Origin: Candidatus Harpocratesius repetitus
Lineage (GTDB): Archaea > Asgardarchaeota > Lokiarchaeia > Sigyniarchaeales > Promethearchaeaceae
Direction: 5' to 3'
Assembly: GCA_021498095.1 (NCBI GenBank)
Contig: JAIZWK010000001.1
Coordinates: 802,448 to 866,447 of the forward strand
Length of the DNA stretch: 64,000 nucleotides
This document shows, piece after piece, positions 30,367 through 40,300 of this stretch. The notes beneath the pieces are model-generated. The model had not been told where the DNA came from. It saw only the letters and a program-made list of their open reading frames with translations, and searched no databases. A program made the translations under genes and the position numbers. Each line of letters begins with the position of its first letter. The first letter of the stretch is position 1.

Positions 30367-31965
30367 ATGCAAAACTTAACACAAATTCCTCTTACTTCAG
30401 AAGAAAAAGTCTTGATAGGATGGAAATATGTTATTGATCAACTTAATCCTGAAACACCCTATGGGAGAACTAAAAAATCCAATTTAGGATTATTCTGTCG
30501 TTCTGATCTAGTTTTTTTAAATAAGGAATTAGATAATTTAGCCTTGATGATTGAAAATAGAAAGCAATATCCAAAAATACATATCGAAATTGGCTATGAA
30601 CTTACGAAACTAAAAGATATAAGACCAATCTTGCATAAATTAACTCAAAATAGAAGTCTTGATGAAGTTGATTTTTATGAGTTGAAATATACTCTTTTAA
30701 TATCTTCACAAATACAAAAATTATATTCTCATTTAAACATAGCAATTAAAGGTATTATTTTTCCCGATTTGAATAAAATCCTTGATATTCTAGATCCACA
30801 ACATAATAGGATGCCAACTTTTTATTATTATCCTGAATATTCTGAAACTCTTCAATCTTTTCAAGAAAATCGTAAAAAAATTGAAGAAGAAATATATAAA
30901 ATTACTCGGACCTTAAATGTCTTTATCACAAACCCAGAATCTGTTAAAGATTCACAAATTTCTCATCATTCTCTTACAACAAGATCTTTAGATGAAAAAA
31001 TATTGCTGGAGAATAAGTTGAACGACTTGAAATTACAACGATCTTCAATAATTCAGCAAGAACAATTAGAGAAAAAGCTTATTAGAAAAAAATTAACAGA
31101 AAAAATTCAACCATTCCTTGAGAAAATTTGGAATCTTATTAATTCAATAGAATATTTAGATTGGCTTCGCTCTAAGTCAAAATTAGCTGAGCAATTTAAA
31201 GGAATTCGCCCTAATATTCATGAAAAGCATACTCTCTCATTCACTCAGATGAGAAACCCATATATTGAAATGCTCCTTTCACAACGAAGCAAAGAATTTA
31301 CACCTATTTCAGTTCATTTTTCTCAAGGAGTAAACTTAATTACTGGAGCAAATATGGGCGGAAAAACAGTCCTACTCTATACTACTCTACTAAATATTAT
31401 TTTAGCCCATTGTGGATTATTTGTGTTTGCAGAATCTGCTCAAATCCCAATTGGTAGTTTTTTTGGAACGATATTTAGTGATGCTCAAGATATTCAACAA
31501 GGGCTCTCCTCTTTTGGAGCTGAAATTGTGAAATTTAATTCTTTCCTTTCCACACATGAAAAAACACCTGGTTTTCTATTTATGGATGAATTCGCAAGAG
31601 GGACTAATCCGTCTGAAGGTAGAATTATTTTTAAATCTGTTACCCATTATCTTCAAAATGTTCCATGGATTTCAATCCTTACCACTCATTATGATATTGA
31701 TATTGAATTAAATGAAAATATTGCTTATTTTCAAGTAATTGGATTGCGTAATACTAACCTTGAAGAATTATCCCAAGAATTATTAAAAATTAGGGGAAAT
31801 GCTTTAAGATCAGTTGCTCTTATCCAAGACCATATGGATTACCGTATAGAACGCATTATGGGAAGGAGTAAAATACCGACGGATGCTATAAATATTGCCC
31901 GAATTTTGGGCTTAAATCCTGAAATTATTCGATTTGCAAAACAATTAATGAAGAACGAATATTAA
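30367..31965 (+). CDS. kamC: KamC MutS-like ATPase
   Basis: 532 residues. The C-terminal part is a MutS-family ABC ATPase: Walker A GANMGGKT, Walker B FLFMDEFARGTNPSEG and switch His region LTTHYD. The N-terminal part lacks the mismatch-recognition domain and contains helical clamp-like segments. MutS-like proteins of this type occur with lysine 5,6- and ornithine 4,5-aminomutases and are proposed reactivases, not DNA repair proteins. SD AAAGGTG before ATG. A 100-bp A/G-rich gap separates it from kamD. Confidence 0.85.
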   Translation: MQNLTQIPLTSEEKVLIGWKYVIDQLNPETPYGRTKKSNLGLFCRSDLVFLNKELDNLALMIENRKQYPKIHIEIGYELTKLKDIRPILHKLTQNRSLDEVDFYELKYTLLISSQIQKLYSHLNIAIKGIIFPDLNKILDILDPQHNRMPTFYYYPEYSETLQSFQENRKKIEEEIYKITRTLNVFITNPESVKDSQISHHSLTTRSLDEKILLENKLNDLKLQRSSIIQQEQLEKKLIRKKLTEKIQPFLEKIWNLINSIEYLDWLRSKSKLAEQFKGIRPNIHEKHTLSFTQMRNPYIEMLLSQRSKEFTPISVHFSQGVNLITGANMGGKTVLLYTTLLNIILAHCGLFVFAESAQIPIGSFFGTIFSDAQDIQQGLSSFGAEIVKFNSFLSTHEKTPGFLFMDEFARGTNPSEGRIIFKSVTHYLQNVPWISILTTHYDIDIELNENIAYFQVIGLRNTNLEELSQELLKIRGNALRSVALIQDHMDYRIERIMGRSKIPTDAINIARILGLNPEIIRFAKQLMKNEY

Positions 31966-32065
31966 TTAATTTGTGAGAAGTAAATAAAAAATAATTATCA
32001 AACAATCAGAGAAAAATAGAAAAAAATAGAGAAAATCAAAGAAAATCAAAGAAATGTGAAATGAA

Positions 32066-33652
32066 ATGCAAGATCCAACAAAAAGAAGTAAACTTCATTT
32101 AGATTGGCATGTGGTTGAAGAAGCACGGAATTCTGCCAGAAAGATTGCCAATCAAATGCAAATTTTTATCAACCGTCATACAACCGACAGTGTCGAACGA
32201 ACTGTTTGCAGATTGCTCGGAATTGATGGGGTAAATGATTTCGATGTTCCACTTCCAAATGTTGTAGTGGAGAACATTAAGCAGGGTAATGGACTTAAAC
32301 TAGGTGCTGCAACATATATTGGGAATGCAATGATAGAAACTAAATTAACACCCCAAGAAATTGCTGAACGTGTGGCTCGAAACGAAATCGATCTAACCAG
32401 TATCCCATTACATGATTTATTCGAAATAAAACTTGTTATTCAAGAAATTGCCCAAGAAAGCTTAAATAGAATCGCAAAAAATCGTGAAAAGCGGGATCAA
32501 CTTTTGAATAAATATGGAGATAAAACAGGACCATATATCTATGTGATCGTTGCTACGGGTAATATTTTTGAGGATGTTGTGCAAGCTGTAGCTGCTGCCA
32601 AACAAGGGGCTGATGTCATCGCCGTTATTCGAACCACAGGACAAAGCTTACTTGATTATGTTCCATATGGTGCTACTACTGAAGGATTTGGAGGAACTTA
32701 TGCAACACAAGAAAATTTTCGAATTATGCGAGAAGCCTTAGATAAAGCAGGAGAAGAATTGGGGCGATATATTCGTCTATGTAATTATTGTTCTGGACTC
32801 TGTATGCCTGAAATTGCAGCTATGGGCGCTTTTGAACGTTTGGATTTTATGCTTAATGATGCACTTTATGGAATACTATTCCGAGATATCAATATGAAAC
32901 GAACCATGATTGATCAATATTTCTCTCGGATGATTAATTCATACGCGCGAGTAGTCATTAATACGGGTGAAGATAATTATTTGACCACATCAGATGCTTA
33001 CGAAGAAGCACATACTGTTTTGGCTTCTCAATTTATTAATGAGCAGTTTGCTTTATTGGCTGGATTACCTCCAGAACAGATGGGTTTGGGTCATGCATTT
33101 GAGATGAACCCTGAAATTGAGAATGGATTCTTATATGAATTAGCCCAAGCTCAGATGGCTCGCGAAATCTTTCCACAAGCACCACTAAAATACATGCCTC
33201 CTACTAAGTTTATGACTGGTAATATTTTTCGAGGACATGTTCAAGATGCGCTGTTTAATGCAGTTACCATAATGACCAATCAAAGGATTTGTCTTCTTGG
33301 AATGTTAACCGAAGCAATTCATACACCATTTATGCAAGATCGTTTCTTATCTATTGAAAATGCTAAGTATATTTTTAATAATATGAAGGATTTAGGAGAT
33401 GAAATTTCATTCAAACCTAATGGAATCATTGAACAACGCGCTCAAAATGTCCTACAACATGCTCATGATTTATTAATGGAAATAGAGAAAAAAGGATTGT
33501 TTCAAGCATTATCTGAAGGGATTTTTGCCGGAATCAAACGCCCTATTGATGGTGGACGGGGTCTAAATGGTGTTGTCGTTAAAGATCACCAGTATTTCAA
33601 TCCATTTATCGATTTGATGCGAAAAGAATTGAACATTGGAGGAATTGAGTAA
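32066..33652 (+). CDS. kamD: lysine 5,6-aminomutase alpha subunit
   Basis: 528 residues matching the TIM-barrel alpha subunit that binds the lysine side of the PLP-substrate adduct. Recognisable segments are LDWHVVEEAR at the start, DRTTGQSLLDYVPYG-like IRTTGQSLLDYVPYG, and CSGLCMPEIAAMGA. Together with KamE it moves the terminal amino group of beta-lysine (or D-lysine) to carbon 5 using adenosylcobalamin. The stop is 1 bp before kamE ATG, indicating tight coupling. Confidence 0.94.
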   Translation: MQDPTKRSKLHLDWHVVEEARNSARKIANQMQIFINRHTTDSVERTVCRLLGIDGVNDFDVPLPNVVVENIKQGNGLKLGAATYIGNAMIETKLTPQEIAERVARNEIDLTSIPLHDLFEIKLVIQEIAQESLNRIAKNREKRDQLLNKYGDKTGPYIYVIVATGNIFEDVVQAVAAAKQGADVIAVIRTTGQSLLDYVPYGATTEGFGGTYATQENFRIMREALDKAGEELGRYIRLCNYCSGLCMPEIAAMGAFERLDFMLNDALYGILFRDINMKRTMIDQYFSRMINSYARVVINTGEDNYLTTSDAYEEAHTVLASQFINEQFALLAGLPPEQMGLGHAFEMNPEIENGFLYELAQAQMAREIFPQAPLKYMPPTKFMTGNIFRGHVQDALFNAVTIMTNQRICLLGMLTEAIHTPFMQDRFLSIENAKYIFNNMKDLGDEISFKPNGIIEQRAQNVLQHAHDLLMEIEKKGLFQALSEGIFAGIKRPIDGGRGLNGVVVKDHQYFNPFIDLMRKELNIGGIE

Positions 33653-33653
33653 A

Positions 33654-34442
33654 ATGGGCGGCGGACTTTATTCTTCTCATAAGAAAAATTTTGATACAAC
33701 GCGTGATGAAACGAAAATTAAACCTTACGGAGATACCATGAATGATGGTAAAATTCAACTAAGTTTTACATTACCCATTAAAGATGGAGATCGCGCTGTG
33801 GAAACTGCTCGTCAGTACGTTGAAAAATTGAATATGCGGGATATTCAAGTTGTTCACCATGAGGCTCTAGATAAAGAGTTTACTTTCTTCGTTGTCTATG
33901 CCACTGCAACTCCGACTATAGATTATACGGCAATTCAAGTGGAAGAATTAGAAATTGAAACCTTATCAATGGAAGAAACAGATGCATTTATACAAAACAA
34001 TATAGGTAGAAAAATTATCGTTGTTGGAGCCACTACAGGAACTGATGCACATACCGTCGGAATCGATGCAATTATGAATATGAAAGGATATATGGGTCAC
34101 TACGGATTGGAGCGTTATAAAATGATAGAAGCCTATAATTTAGGTTCTCAAGTCTCCAATGAGAAATTTGTAAAAACTGCTATTGAATTACATGCTGATG
34201 TAATGTTAGTTTCTCAGACTGTGACTCAAAAAAATGTTCACATCAAAAATTTAACCGAGTTAGTTGAATTGGTTGAAGCTGAAGGACTTCGTAAGAAAGT
34301 TGTGCTGATTGTGGGCGGCCCCCGTATTACAAATGATTTAGCAAAAGAATTAGGATTTGACGCTGGATTTGGACCCGGAAAATATGCAGACGATGTCGCA
34401 ACATTTTTTGCGAAAGAAATTGCAAGACGTTTAGGAAAATAG
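33654..34442 (+). CDS. kamE: lysine 5,6-aminomutase beta subunit
   Basis: 262-residue B12- and PLP-binding subunit. The cobalamin motif DAHTVG runs 131-136 with axial H133, and K144 follows in MNMK. Both positions equal those known for the clostridial enzyme (H133 for cobalamin, K144 for PLP), which also supports ATG 33654 as the true start. GGAGG at 33638-33642 lies inside the kamD end. The C-terminal Rossmann part has VMLVSQTVTQ and VLIVGGPRI. Last gene of the operon; T-rich sequence follows. Confidence 0.95.
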   Translation: MGGGLYSSHKKNFDTTRDETKIKPYGDTMNDGKIQLSFTLPIKDGDRAVETARQYVEKLNMRDIQVVHHEALDKEFTFFVVYATATPTIDYTAIQVEELEIETLSMEETDAFIQNNIGRKIIVVGATTGTDAHTVGIDAIMNMKGYMGHYGLERYKMIEAYNLGSQVSNEKFVKTAIELHADVMLVSQTVTQKNVHIKNLTELVELVEAEGLRKKVVLIVGGPRITNDLAKELGFDAGFGPGKYADDVATFFAKEIARRLGK

Positions 34443-34593
34443 TAAAAAAAAAAATACATCAAAAGCAAAAAAGTCTTTTTATTATTGAGATGCTTTATCT
34501 TTTTTAATTTAAACGCTTTTTTGAATATCATTTACATATATCCGACTTAAATTTGAAATATCGCAATTTTTTTTTGTCGAACTCGATTTTTTC

Positions 34594-34799
34594 AAAGAAT
34601 TTGTTAAAAATTTACCATCCTGTTTATAAATTCTTCAATCTGATATCGATTTTATCATAATTTTTGATTTACATATTTTGAATTTGGCAACTTGGTAAAA
34701 TCGACAAAAAATAAGGAAAGATATTTTAGATTTGAGTCGGAAGAATTAAAATGATGAAATGAAAAACTTCGAATCTTTGAAATTTAAAATATCCACTTA
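34594..34799. repeat. direct repeat DR1, left copy (about 205 bp)
   Basis: This segment matches 36521-36726 over its whole length with scattered substitutions (roughly nine bases in ten by eye), sharing for example TTTATAAATTCTTCAATCTG and AAAATCGACAAAAAATAAGG. It contains a degenerate form of the inverted repeat seen in the right copy. The radical SAM gene starts 39 bp after it. Confidence 0.88.
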
Positions 34800-34838
34800 T
34801 AACACTAATATTTTTTAAGGTAACGAGGATAAAACACA

Positions 34839-35786
34839 ATGAATAGATATTTAAATGTAAACCGGATAGAATTTGCAGTAACATACCTATGTAATGGAAA
34901 ATGTAAGCATTGTTATACTACTAGGGATAAAGAAATGTTCCCAAATCATATTAATGAATTCATTGCTCAAGAAATTGTTCGAAAAGTAGGTAAAAAACAT
35001 CACCCAAGATCAATTATGACCTTTGGGGGAGAACCACTCTTATTTCCTGAAATTGTTTTTAAAATCCATAAAGAAGCAATGAAAGTTGGCATCCTTCGTA
35101 GAGAAGTAATAACAAATGGCTATTGGGCAAATAATGATAAAAAAATTGAAGAAATAGCCAAGGGTTTATTTGACTCTGGTGTGAATAATGTTATTATTTC
35201 TGTTGATGTATTTCATCAAGAACACATTCCCTTAAAATATGTTAGAAAAGCCGCTCAATCCTGTTTAAAAGCCGGTATTAAAGATATAGAATGGAATCCA
35301 TGCTGGGTTATTGCTGAAAATGAGAATAATCGATATAATAAAAAAACTAAAAAAATTTTACAATCCCTTGAAGATCTTTCAATAAAAATATCATATGGAA
35401 ATGTAATGCAACCCGATGGTTTTGCACTTTTAAATTTAAAGGAATTTTTACCAAAAAAAGAAAAAATTCCAACTGGTAAATGTGGAGATATCCCATATAC
35501 AGATCCACTTGATTCAATACAATCAATATTTATTGAACCCGATGGAAAAGTTGCGGTCTGTAATGATTTTTATATAGGAAATGCAAGAAAGAGGGATGTT
35601 CTGAAGATTATTGAAGAGTATGATCCTTATAAAATCATAGAAATGAAATCTATAATTGAAAACGGTATGATCGGATTAGCAGAATGGGCTAGAAAAAAGG
35701 GAATTGATCCAGATCCAAATGGATATTACTCCATTTGTCATATGTGTACAGATATTCGAAAAAAGGTGAAGAATATGAAATTATAA
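34839..35786 (+). CDS. radical SAM protein with Cys-rich C-terminus
   Basis: 315 residues. The cluster motif CNGKCKHC gives C18, C22 and C25, followed by TFGGEPLL, the SAM-binding segment of this superfamily. Residues about 215-310 hold a SPASM/twitch-like set (KCGDIPYTDP, GKVAVCND, CHMC), suggesting a second cluster. Such enzymes modify peptides or make cofactors. No peptide substrate gene is adjacent. It lies between two long direct repeats together with a gene remnant, so it may be imported cargo. Substrate unknown. Confidence 0.82.
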   Translation: MNRYLNVNRIEFAVTYLCNGKCKHCYTTRDKEMFPNHINEFIAQEIVRKVGKKHHPRSIMTFGGEPLLFPEIVFKIHKEAMKVGILRREVITNGYWANNDKKIEEIAKGLFDSGVNNVIISVDVFHQEHIPLKYVRKAAQSCLKAGIKDIEWNPCWVIAENENNRYNKKTKKILQSLEDLSIKISYGNVMQPDGFALLNLKEFLPKKEKIPTGKCGDIPYTDPLDSIQSIFIEPDGKVAVCNDFYIGNARKRDVLKIIEEYDPYKIIEMKSIIENGMIGLAEWARKKGIDPDPNGYYSICHMCTDIRKKVKNMKL

Positions 35787-36009
35787 CAATAAAGATCCAG
35801 TCGGATTGTTTCGAAAAAATCATCATAATCGGGATTAGTTTCTATGAAGCTGAATCTTTCTGCGAATAATCCATAATTGAATCCTACTATCGAAAAAAGA
35901 ACTAAACCAACAAGGGTTCTGAATATTTAATTATTTTCACTTATTCCAAAATCGGAAATCATCAAGTAATTTTCGTTAAAATCTTGTCAGATACAGTACG
36001 ATCGCCTGA

Positions 36010-36510
36010 TCTTTTTCAAAATGCCGAAATTATTACTTCTATAGGAATACCAATTATTTTCTTTGGAGTTGAATCATCGTTTTCTTCAATCCTATAGATT
36101 ATTAAGATTCCCTCAGAATTGGCAAAACCTGTGATATCTTTAAGAAATTCTTGTTTTCCATCTCTGGTCTTTAGTTGAAAATTTTTTTTTTAATCTAATT
36201 GGATATTTTCCTCCGCTTGTTCATTAATTAAATTTCTGATATCAGATAATTCAACTGCTTCGCTCAATTCATACCCGAGTGTCCAAAAAGGCTCAAAACA
36301 CATATTGATAGTAAATGCAAATGTCAGAGCTTCTTTTATTTCATCAACTGGAGTTTATTTTGAATCCGATTCATGGATTTAAGATTTTTTTCAGACCAAA
36401 AAATTTGTTTTACACGAGGATTTGAGTATTTCATATTCACTTGACAGCGTTTGGGTATTATCGCGATGTGCCTGATCTAATGCTTTTTCAACTACATCTA
36501 TTTTTTACCC
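36010..36510 (-). pseudogene. decayed AlbA_2 (Schlafen-like) domain gene
   Basis: No intact frame, but broken stretches on the minus strand read coherently. The first is IDVVEKALDQAHRD (from about 36500). The next is VDEIKEALTFAFTINM through ELSDIRNLIN and ENIQLD, stopping at 36190-36192. After an A-run (36181-36190), QEFLKDITGFANSEGILIIY and KKIIGIPIE follow. The latter resembles the AlbA_2 domain core (LEFK, then KDIxAFANxxGG, then IxGI). A frameshift at the A-run and other stops make it a pseudogene. It lies within the direct-repeat bracket. Boundaries are approximate. Confidence 0.5.
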
Positions 36511-36520
36511 ACATCAATCT

Positions 36521-36726
36521 AAAGAATTAGTTAAAAATATACCATCCTGTTTATAAATTCTTCAATCTGAAGTCGATTTTATTAAAATTATTGATTTTCA
36601 TACCTTGAATTTGGTACGTCGATAAAATCGACAAAAAATAAGGAAGGATATTTTAGATTTGAGTCGGGAGAATTAAGATGATGAAATGAGAAACTTAGAA
36701 TCTTTGAAATTTAAAATACCCACTAT
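36521..36726. repeat. direct repeat DR1, right copy (about 205 bp)
   Basis: Second copy of the repeat at 34594-34799. It contains a perfect 11-bp inverted repeat, GTCGATTTTAT at 36572-36582 and ATAAAATCGAC at 36622-36632, able to form a stem around a 39-nt loop. The JAB/MPN gene ends 16 bp beyond it. Confidence 0.88.
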
Positions 36727-36741
36727 TCATTTATAATTTTT

Positions 36742-37197
36742 TTATTCATTTATAATTTCAAAGACCATCTTATCAATAATCGGCTTTTTGGTCTCACGCT
36801 TATCGAAATACCAACCTAGTACGTTATCTGGAGTAATAATAATCATAACTCCAGTTGAGAGGTAATTTAAAATTTGCAAGTCCATATCATGCAAATCCTC
36901 TTTCCCGTCAGGGTGAGTGTGAAACTGCCATACGATATCAATCCCATCTTCTTCTTTATACTTTCGCATTTGGAACAATTTGCGTTTCTTCATCCGCATC
37001 CATGATTTTGGTTTTTCGTGAGCTTTTGCGGGATCTTTTGTAATTTCATAACCTTTTACTATTCCAAAGTTCTCTTTTCTGTCGGCAAATATCCAACCTG
37101 CTACAATTTTATTATTTTCAGCGTGACCTTGTTTTGCAAGATCAATTAATTCATTAAAAATCGGTTCTGGAATTAAATAACGAAAATCGATGCTCAT
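36742..37197 (-). CDS. JAB/MPN-domain protein with altered JAMM motif
   Basis: 151 residues. The C-terminal half carries HTHPDGKEDLHDMD: H93, H95 and D106 keep the JAMM zinc-ligand spacing (HxH-x7-S-x2-D), but the conserved Ser is H103. The usual N-terminal Glu is not evident. JAMM proteins remove ubiquitin-like modifiers or act in sulfur-carrier processing. With the changed motif, activity is uncertain. Lies beside the right direct repeat, divergent from the P-type ATPase. Confidence 0.72.
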   Translation of the reverse strand: MSIDFRYLIPEPIFNELIDLAKQGHAENNKIVAGWIFADRKENFGIVKGYEITKDPAKAHEKPKSWMRMKKRKLFQMRKYKEEDGIDIVWQFHTHPDGKEDLHDMDLQILNYLSTGVMIIITPDNVLGWYFDKRETKKPIIDKMVFEIINE

Positions 37198-37303
37198 AAT
37201 ACTCTACCAGAAGCATTAACCTACCATAAAAATTAATTCTTACGGTTCTGAGTAACAATCAGATCAAAGGAAAAAAAAATAATTTCCATAATTATAGCAC
37301 CGA

Positions 37304-40300
37304 ATGATTCAAATGAGTCGAAATATTTCTCAATCTTCTACTAAAATAACATCCCCTTTTTATTATTCATATCCTAAACCTGTTTGGGCTATGAAAAAGG
37401 AAGAATTATTGTCTTTTTTGCATACATATGCTGAATTAGGATTAACAGTTAAAAAAGTCGAAGAACGACTCATTAAGGAAGGAAAAAATGAACTCCCTCA
37501 TCCAAAACCACATTTTTTAAGGGTCTATTTGGCTCCTTTATTCAATTGGCTCATTATTATTTATCTTATTGCTGCTATTATTATGTTTATTTTCGGAATT
37601 GTTACTGGTGAGGGAAATATGACAATGATTTACACAACTTTGGCTATCGTTGGATTGAATTCTATAGTTGCTGTTGTTCAACAAGCCAGAGCTGTTAAAA
37701 AATTAAAAGCTTTACGCGCTTTATCCGCTCCAACTTGTGTAGTAATACGTGAAGGGCAAAAAATGGATATTCCCACAACTGATGTTGTTCGAGGAGATAT
37801 TCTAATTTTGGATACAGGTGCCAGAATTCCCGCTGATTGTCGTATTTTAGAATCAAGCAATTTGCAAGTTAATGAAGCTTCATTAACAGGCGAAAGCGAA
37901 CTTGTGGCGAAAAATCATGGTGAAGCTCTACTTAATTTATATAAACCTCGTCCTCTTTCTAATATTTCTCCAAAAGATTCTGAAATTTCTCCAAAAGATT
38001 CTAAAATGGTTCAAAGTTCTTTACCCTTACAAGCGCAATCCAATATTCTTTTCTTTGGGACTTATATTACCTCGGGGAATTGTCGTGCAGTGGTTTATGC
38101 AACCGGTGTTCATACAGAATTAGGGAAAATTTCCCATAAGTTAGAAGAGCAGGGTTTCCAAGAAATACCAATACAAGTAAAATTGAACCATATCGGTAAA
38201 TGGTTTGGTATTGGAGTTATGACGTTTTGGGCAATTGTGTTGGGAATCATCTATTTTACGACCGGACGGGTTGAAATTATCAAAAGTTTAAACTCTGCGA
38301 TGGATATAATGCCTATCAATATTCCCCTTCTCACAACTATCGTAATGCTTTCTGGGACTCTTGCCATGGCCAATCAAGGAGTAATTGTTAGAAATCTCAC
38401 ATCTGTAGAAAGTTTAGGTAGGGTTAGTGTCGTTTGTAGCGATAAAACTGGGACTTTAACTAAAGGAGAAATGTGTGTGCAACATATCTGGGCTCGAGGA
38501 TCGCACTTTATGGTAACTGGTAGTGGATATAATCCTAAAGGAGATTTTTTTCTTACCGATAATCCGAAAAGACCCGAAAAGATCGAAAATATTCAAGAAT
38601 ATCCGCATTTACAATTATTACTAGCAAATTGCTTGTGGAATAATAATGCATCCGTTCAAATTCAAAATATTGAAATTGGAAAAAAGACCTCATCCAGATG
38701 GACGATAATTGGCACTCCAACAGAAGGAGCTTTAGCTACATTGATAAAAAAGGTAGGTGATCCAGCAGTTATTAATGATTTTTCAAATCCACCTGTTTCA
38801 GTGGTGCATGAATTTGGTTTTTCTTCTCAACTAAAACGCATGACAAAAATTTTACAAACCACTGATAAATCCTACATCAGCTTTACAAAAGGTGCCAGTG
38901 AAGTCGTTTTATCCCTCTGTGATAGATTATTAGCCGAAGAAAATAGTGCAGTTCCATTTATTGATGAACTACGATTGGTTATTATGAATCGTATTAATAT
39001 ATTTGAAAGTCAAGGTTATAGAATACTTAGTTTTGCCTATAAAAGGTTTAACAATCTTCCATCTGATGATTTGGATACACCTAAAATTAGAGAAGATATT
39101 GAGTCAAATTTAATATTTATTGGCTTTGTTGCAATTATGGATTCTCCACGTAATGGAATAAAGGAAGCAATTCAATCTTGCTATAATGCTGGTGTTGATG
39201 TTGTTATGATCACTGGTGATAGTCTGCCAACAGCAAAGGCTATTGCTGCTCAAATTGGAATGTCTGCTTTATCTCCTAATAATGTGCATTTGGGAGGTCT
39301 TGAATCAATATTTTCTGATACTAATAAAATACCAAATATTTCTCAAATTAAGGTTTTTGCTCGTGTTTCTCCTTTGAATAAGCAAGAAATTGTTGAAGCA
39401 TATCATAAACATGATAAAATTGTGGCAATGACGGGTGATGGTGTTAATGATGCTTTGGCTTTACATGATGCTGATGTTGGTATTGCCATGGGGATTCAAG
39501 GAACGGATATTGCGAAAGAGGCAGCCGATATGATCCTTTCTGATGATAATTTCGTTACATTAGTTGAAGGTATTAAACTAGGTAGAGGGATTTTTTCAAA
39601 TATTCGATCTTTGGTGTTCTTCTTCATTTGTATCAATTTATTTGAAGGAATCGTTCAATTTATATTGGCAGTTATTCTCAACCTACCTTATTTTTTAAAC
39701 GAAGAATTCTATTTCCAATGGGTGTTTCTTTCTCTCACAGTTCATATGTTTCCTGGGTTGATGTTAACATTTGATCGAATTTCATCTGATATCATGCATG
39801 AAAAACCTCGAGATTCCCAAGAAATTCTTTCCCGACATGTTCTTTTACTTCTTCTTGTTTATGGAATTTTATTAAGTGTTTCTATGTTAAGTATATATTT
39901 CTTAGTTCATACAGGTGTTTATTCTAACGCTCAAAATGATTTTTTTGGAAGATGGAATATTTATTATTTATTTACCCCTGAAACTTATGATCTTTGGAAG
40001 AATGTGGATTTTACTAACGCTAAAACTTTAACTATGTTGATGACAACGCTTTTTATTTGTGAAACCTCGTTAGCACTCCAAATTCGTCGTCCAAATAAAT
40101 CCTTGTTTCATAGTTTGAGAGAAGATATTAATCCTGTTGTGATTTCAGTTCTTTGTTTTTTATTTGGTTTATTTATATTCGCTTTATATTTTCCTGGATT
40201 TCAGATTTGGATGCTTAAAAAGGGTATTTCTTTAAATTTTGTTCCAATGAACCTTATTGATTGGCTTGTTTCGATAGGAATTGCTTTTGGCATTTGCATT

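Noticed and set aside
31980..32060. A/G-rich repeated stretch before kamD as a possible regulatory array
   Set aside because: Simple low-complexity repeats (GAAAATCAAA twice) without symmetry or CRISPR-like spacing.
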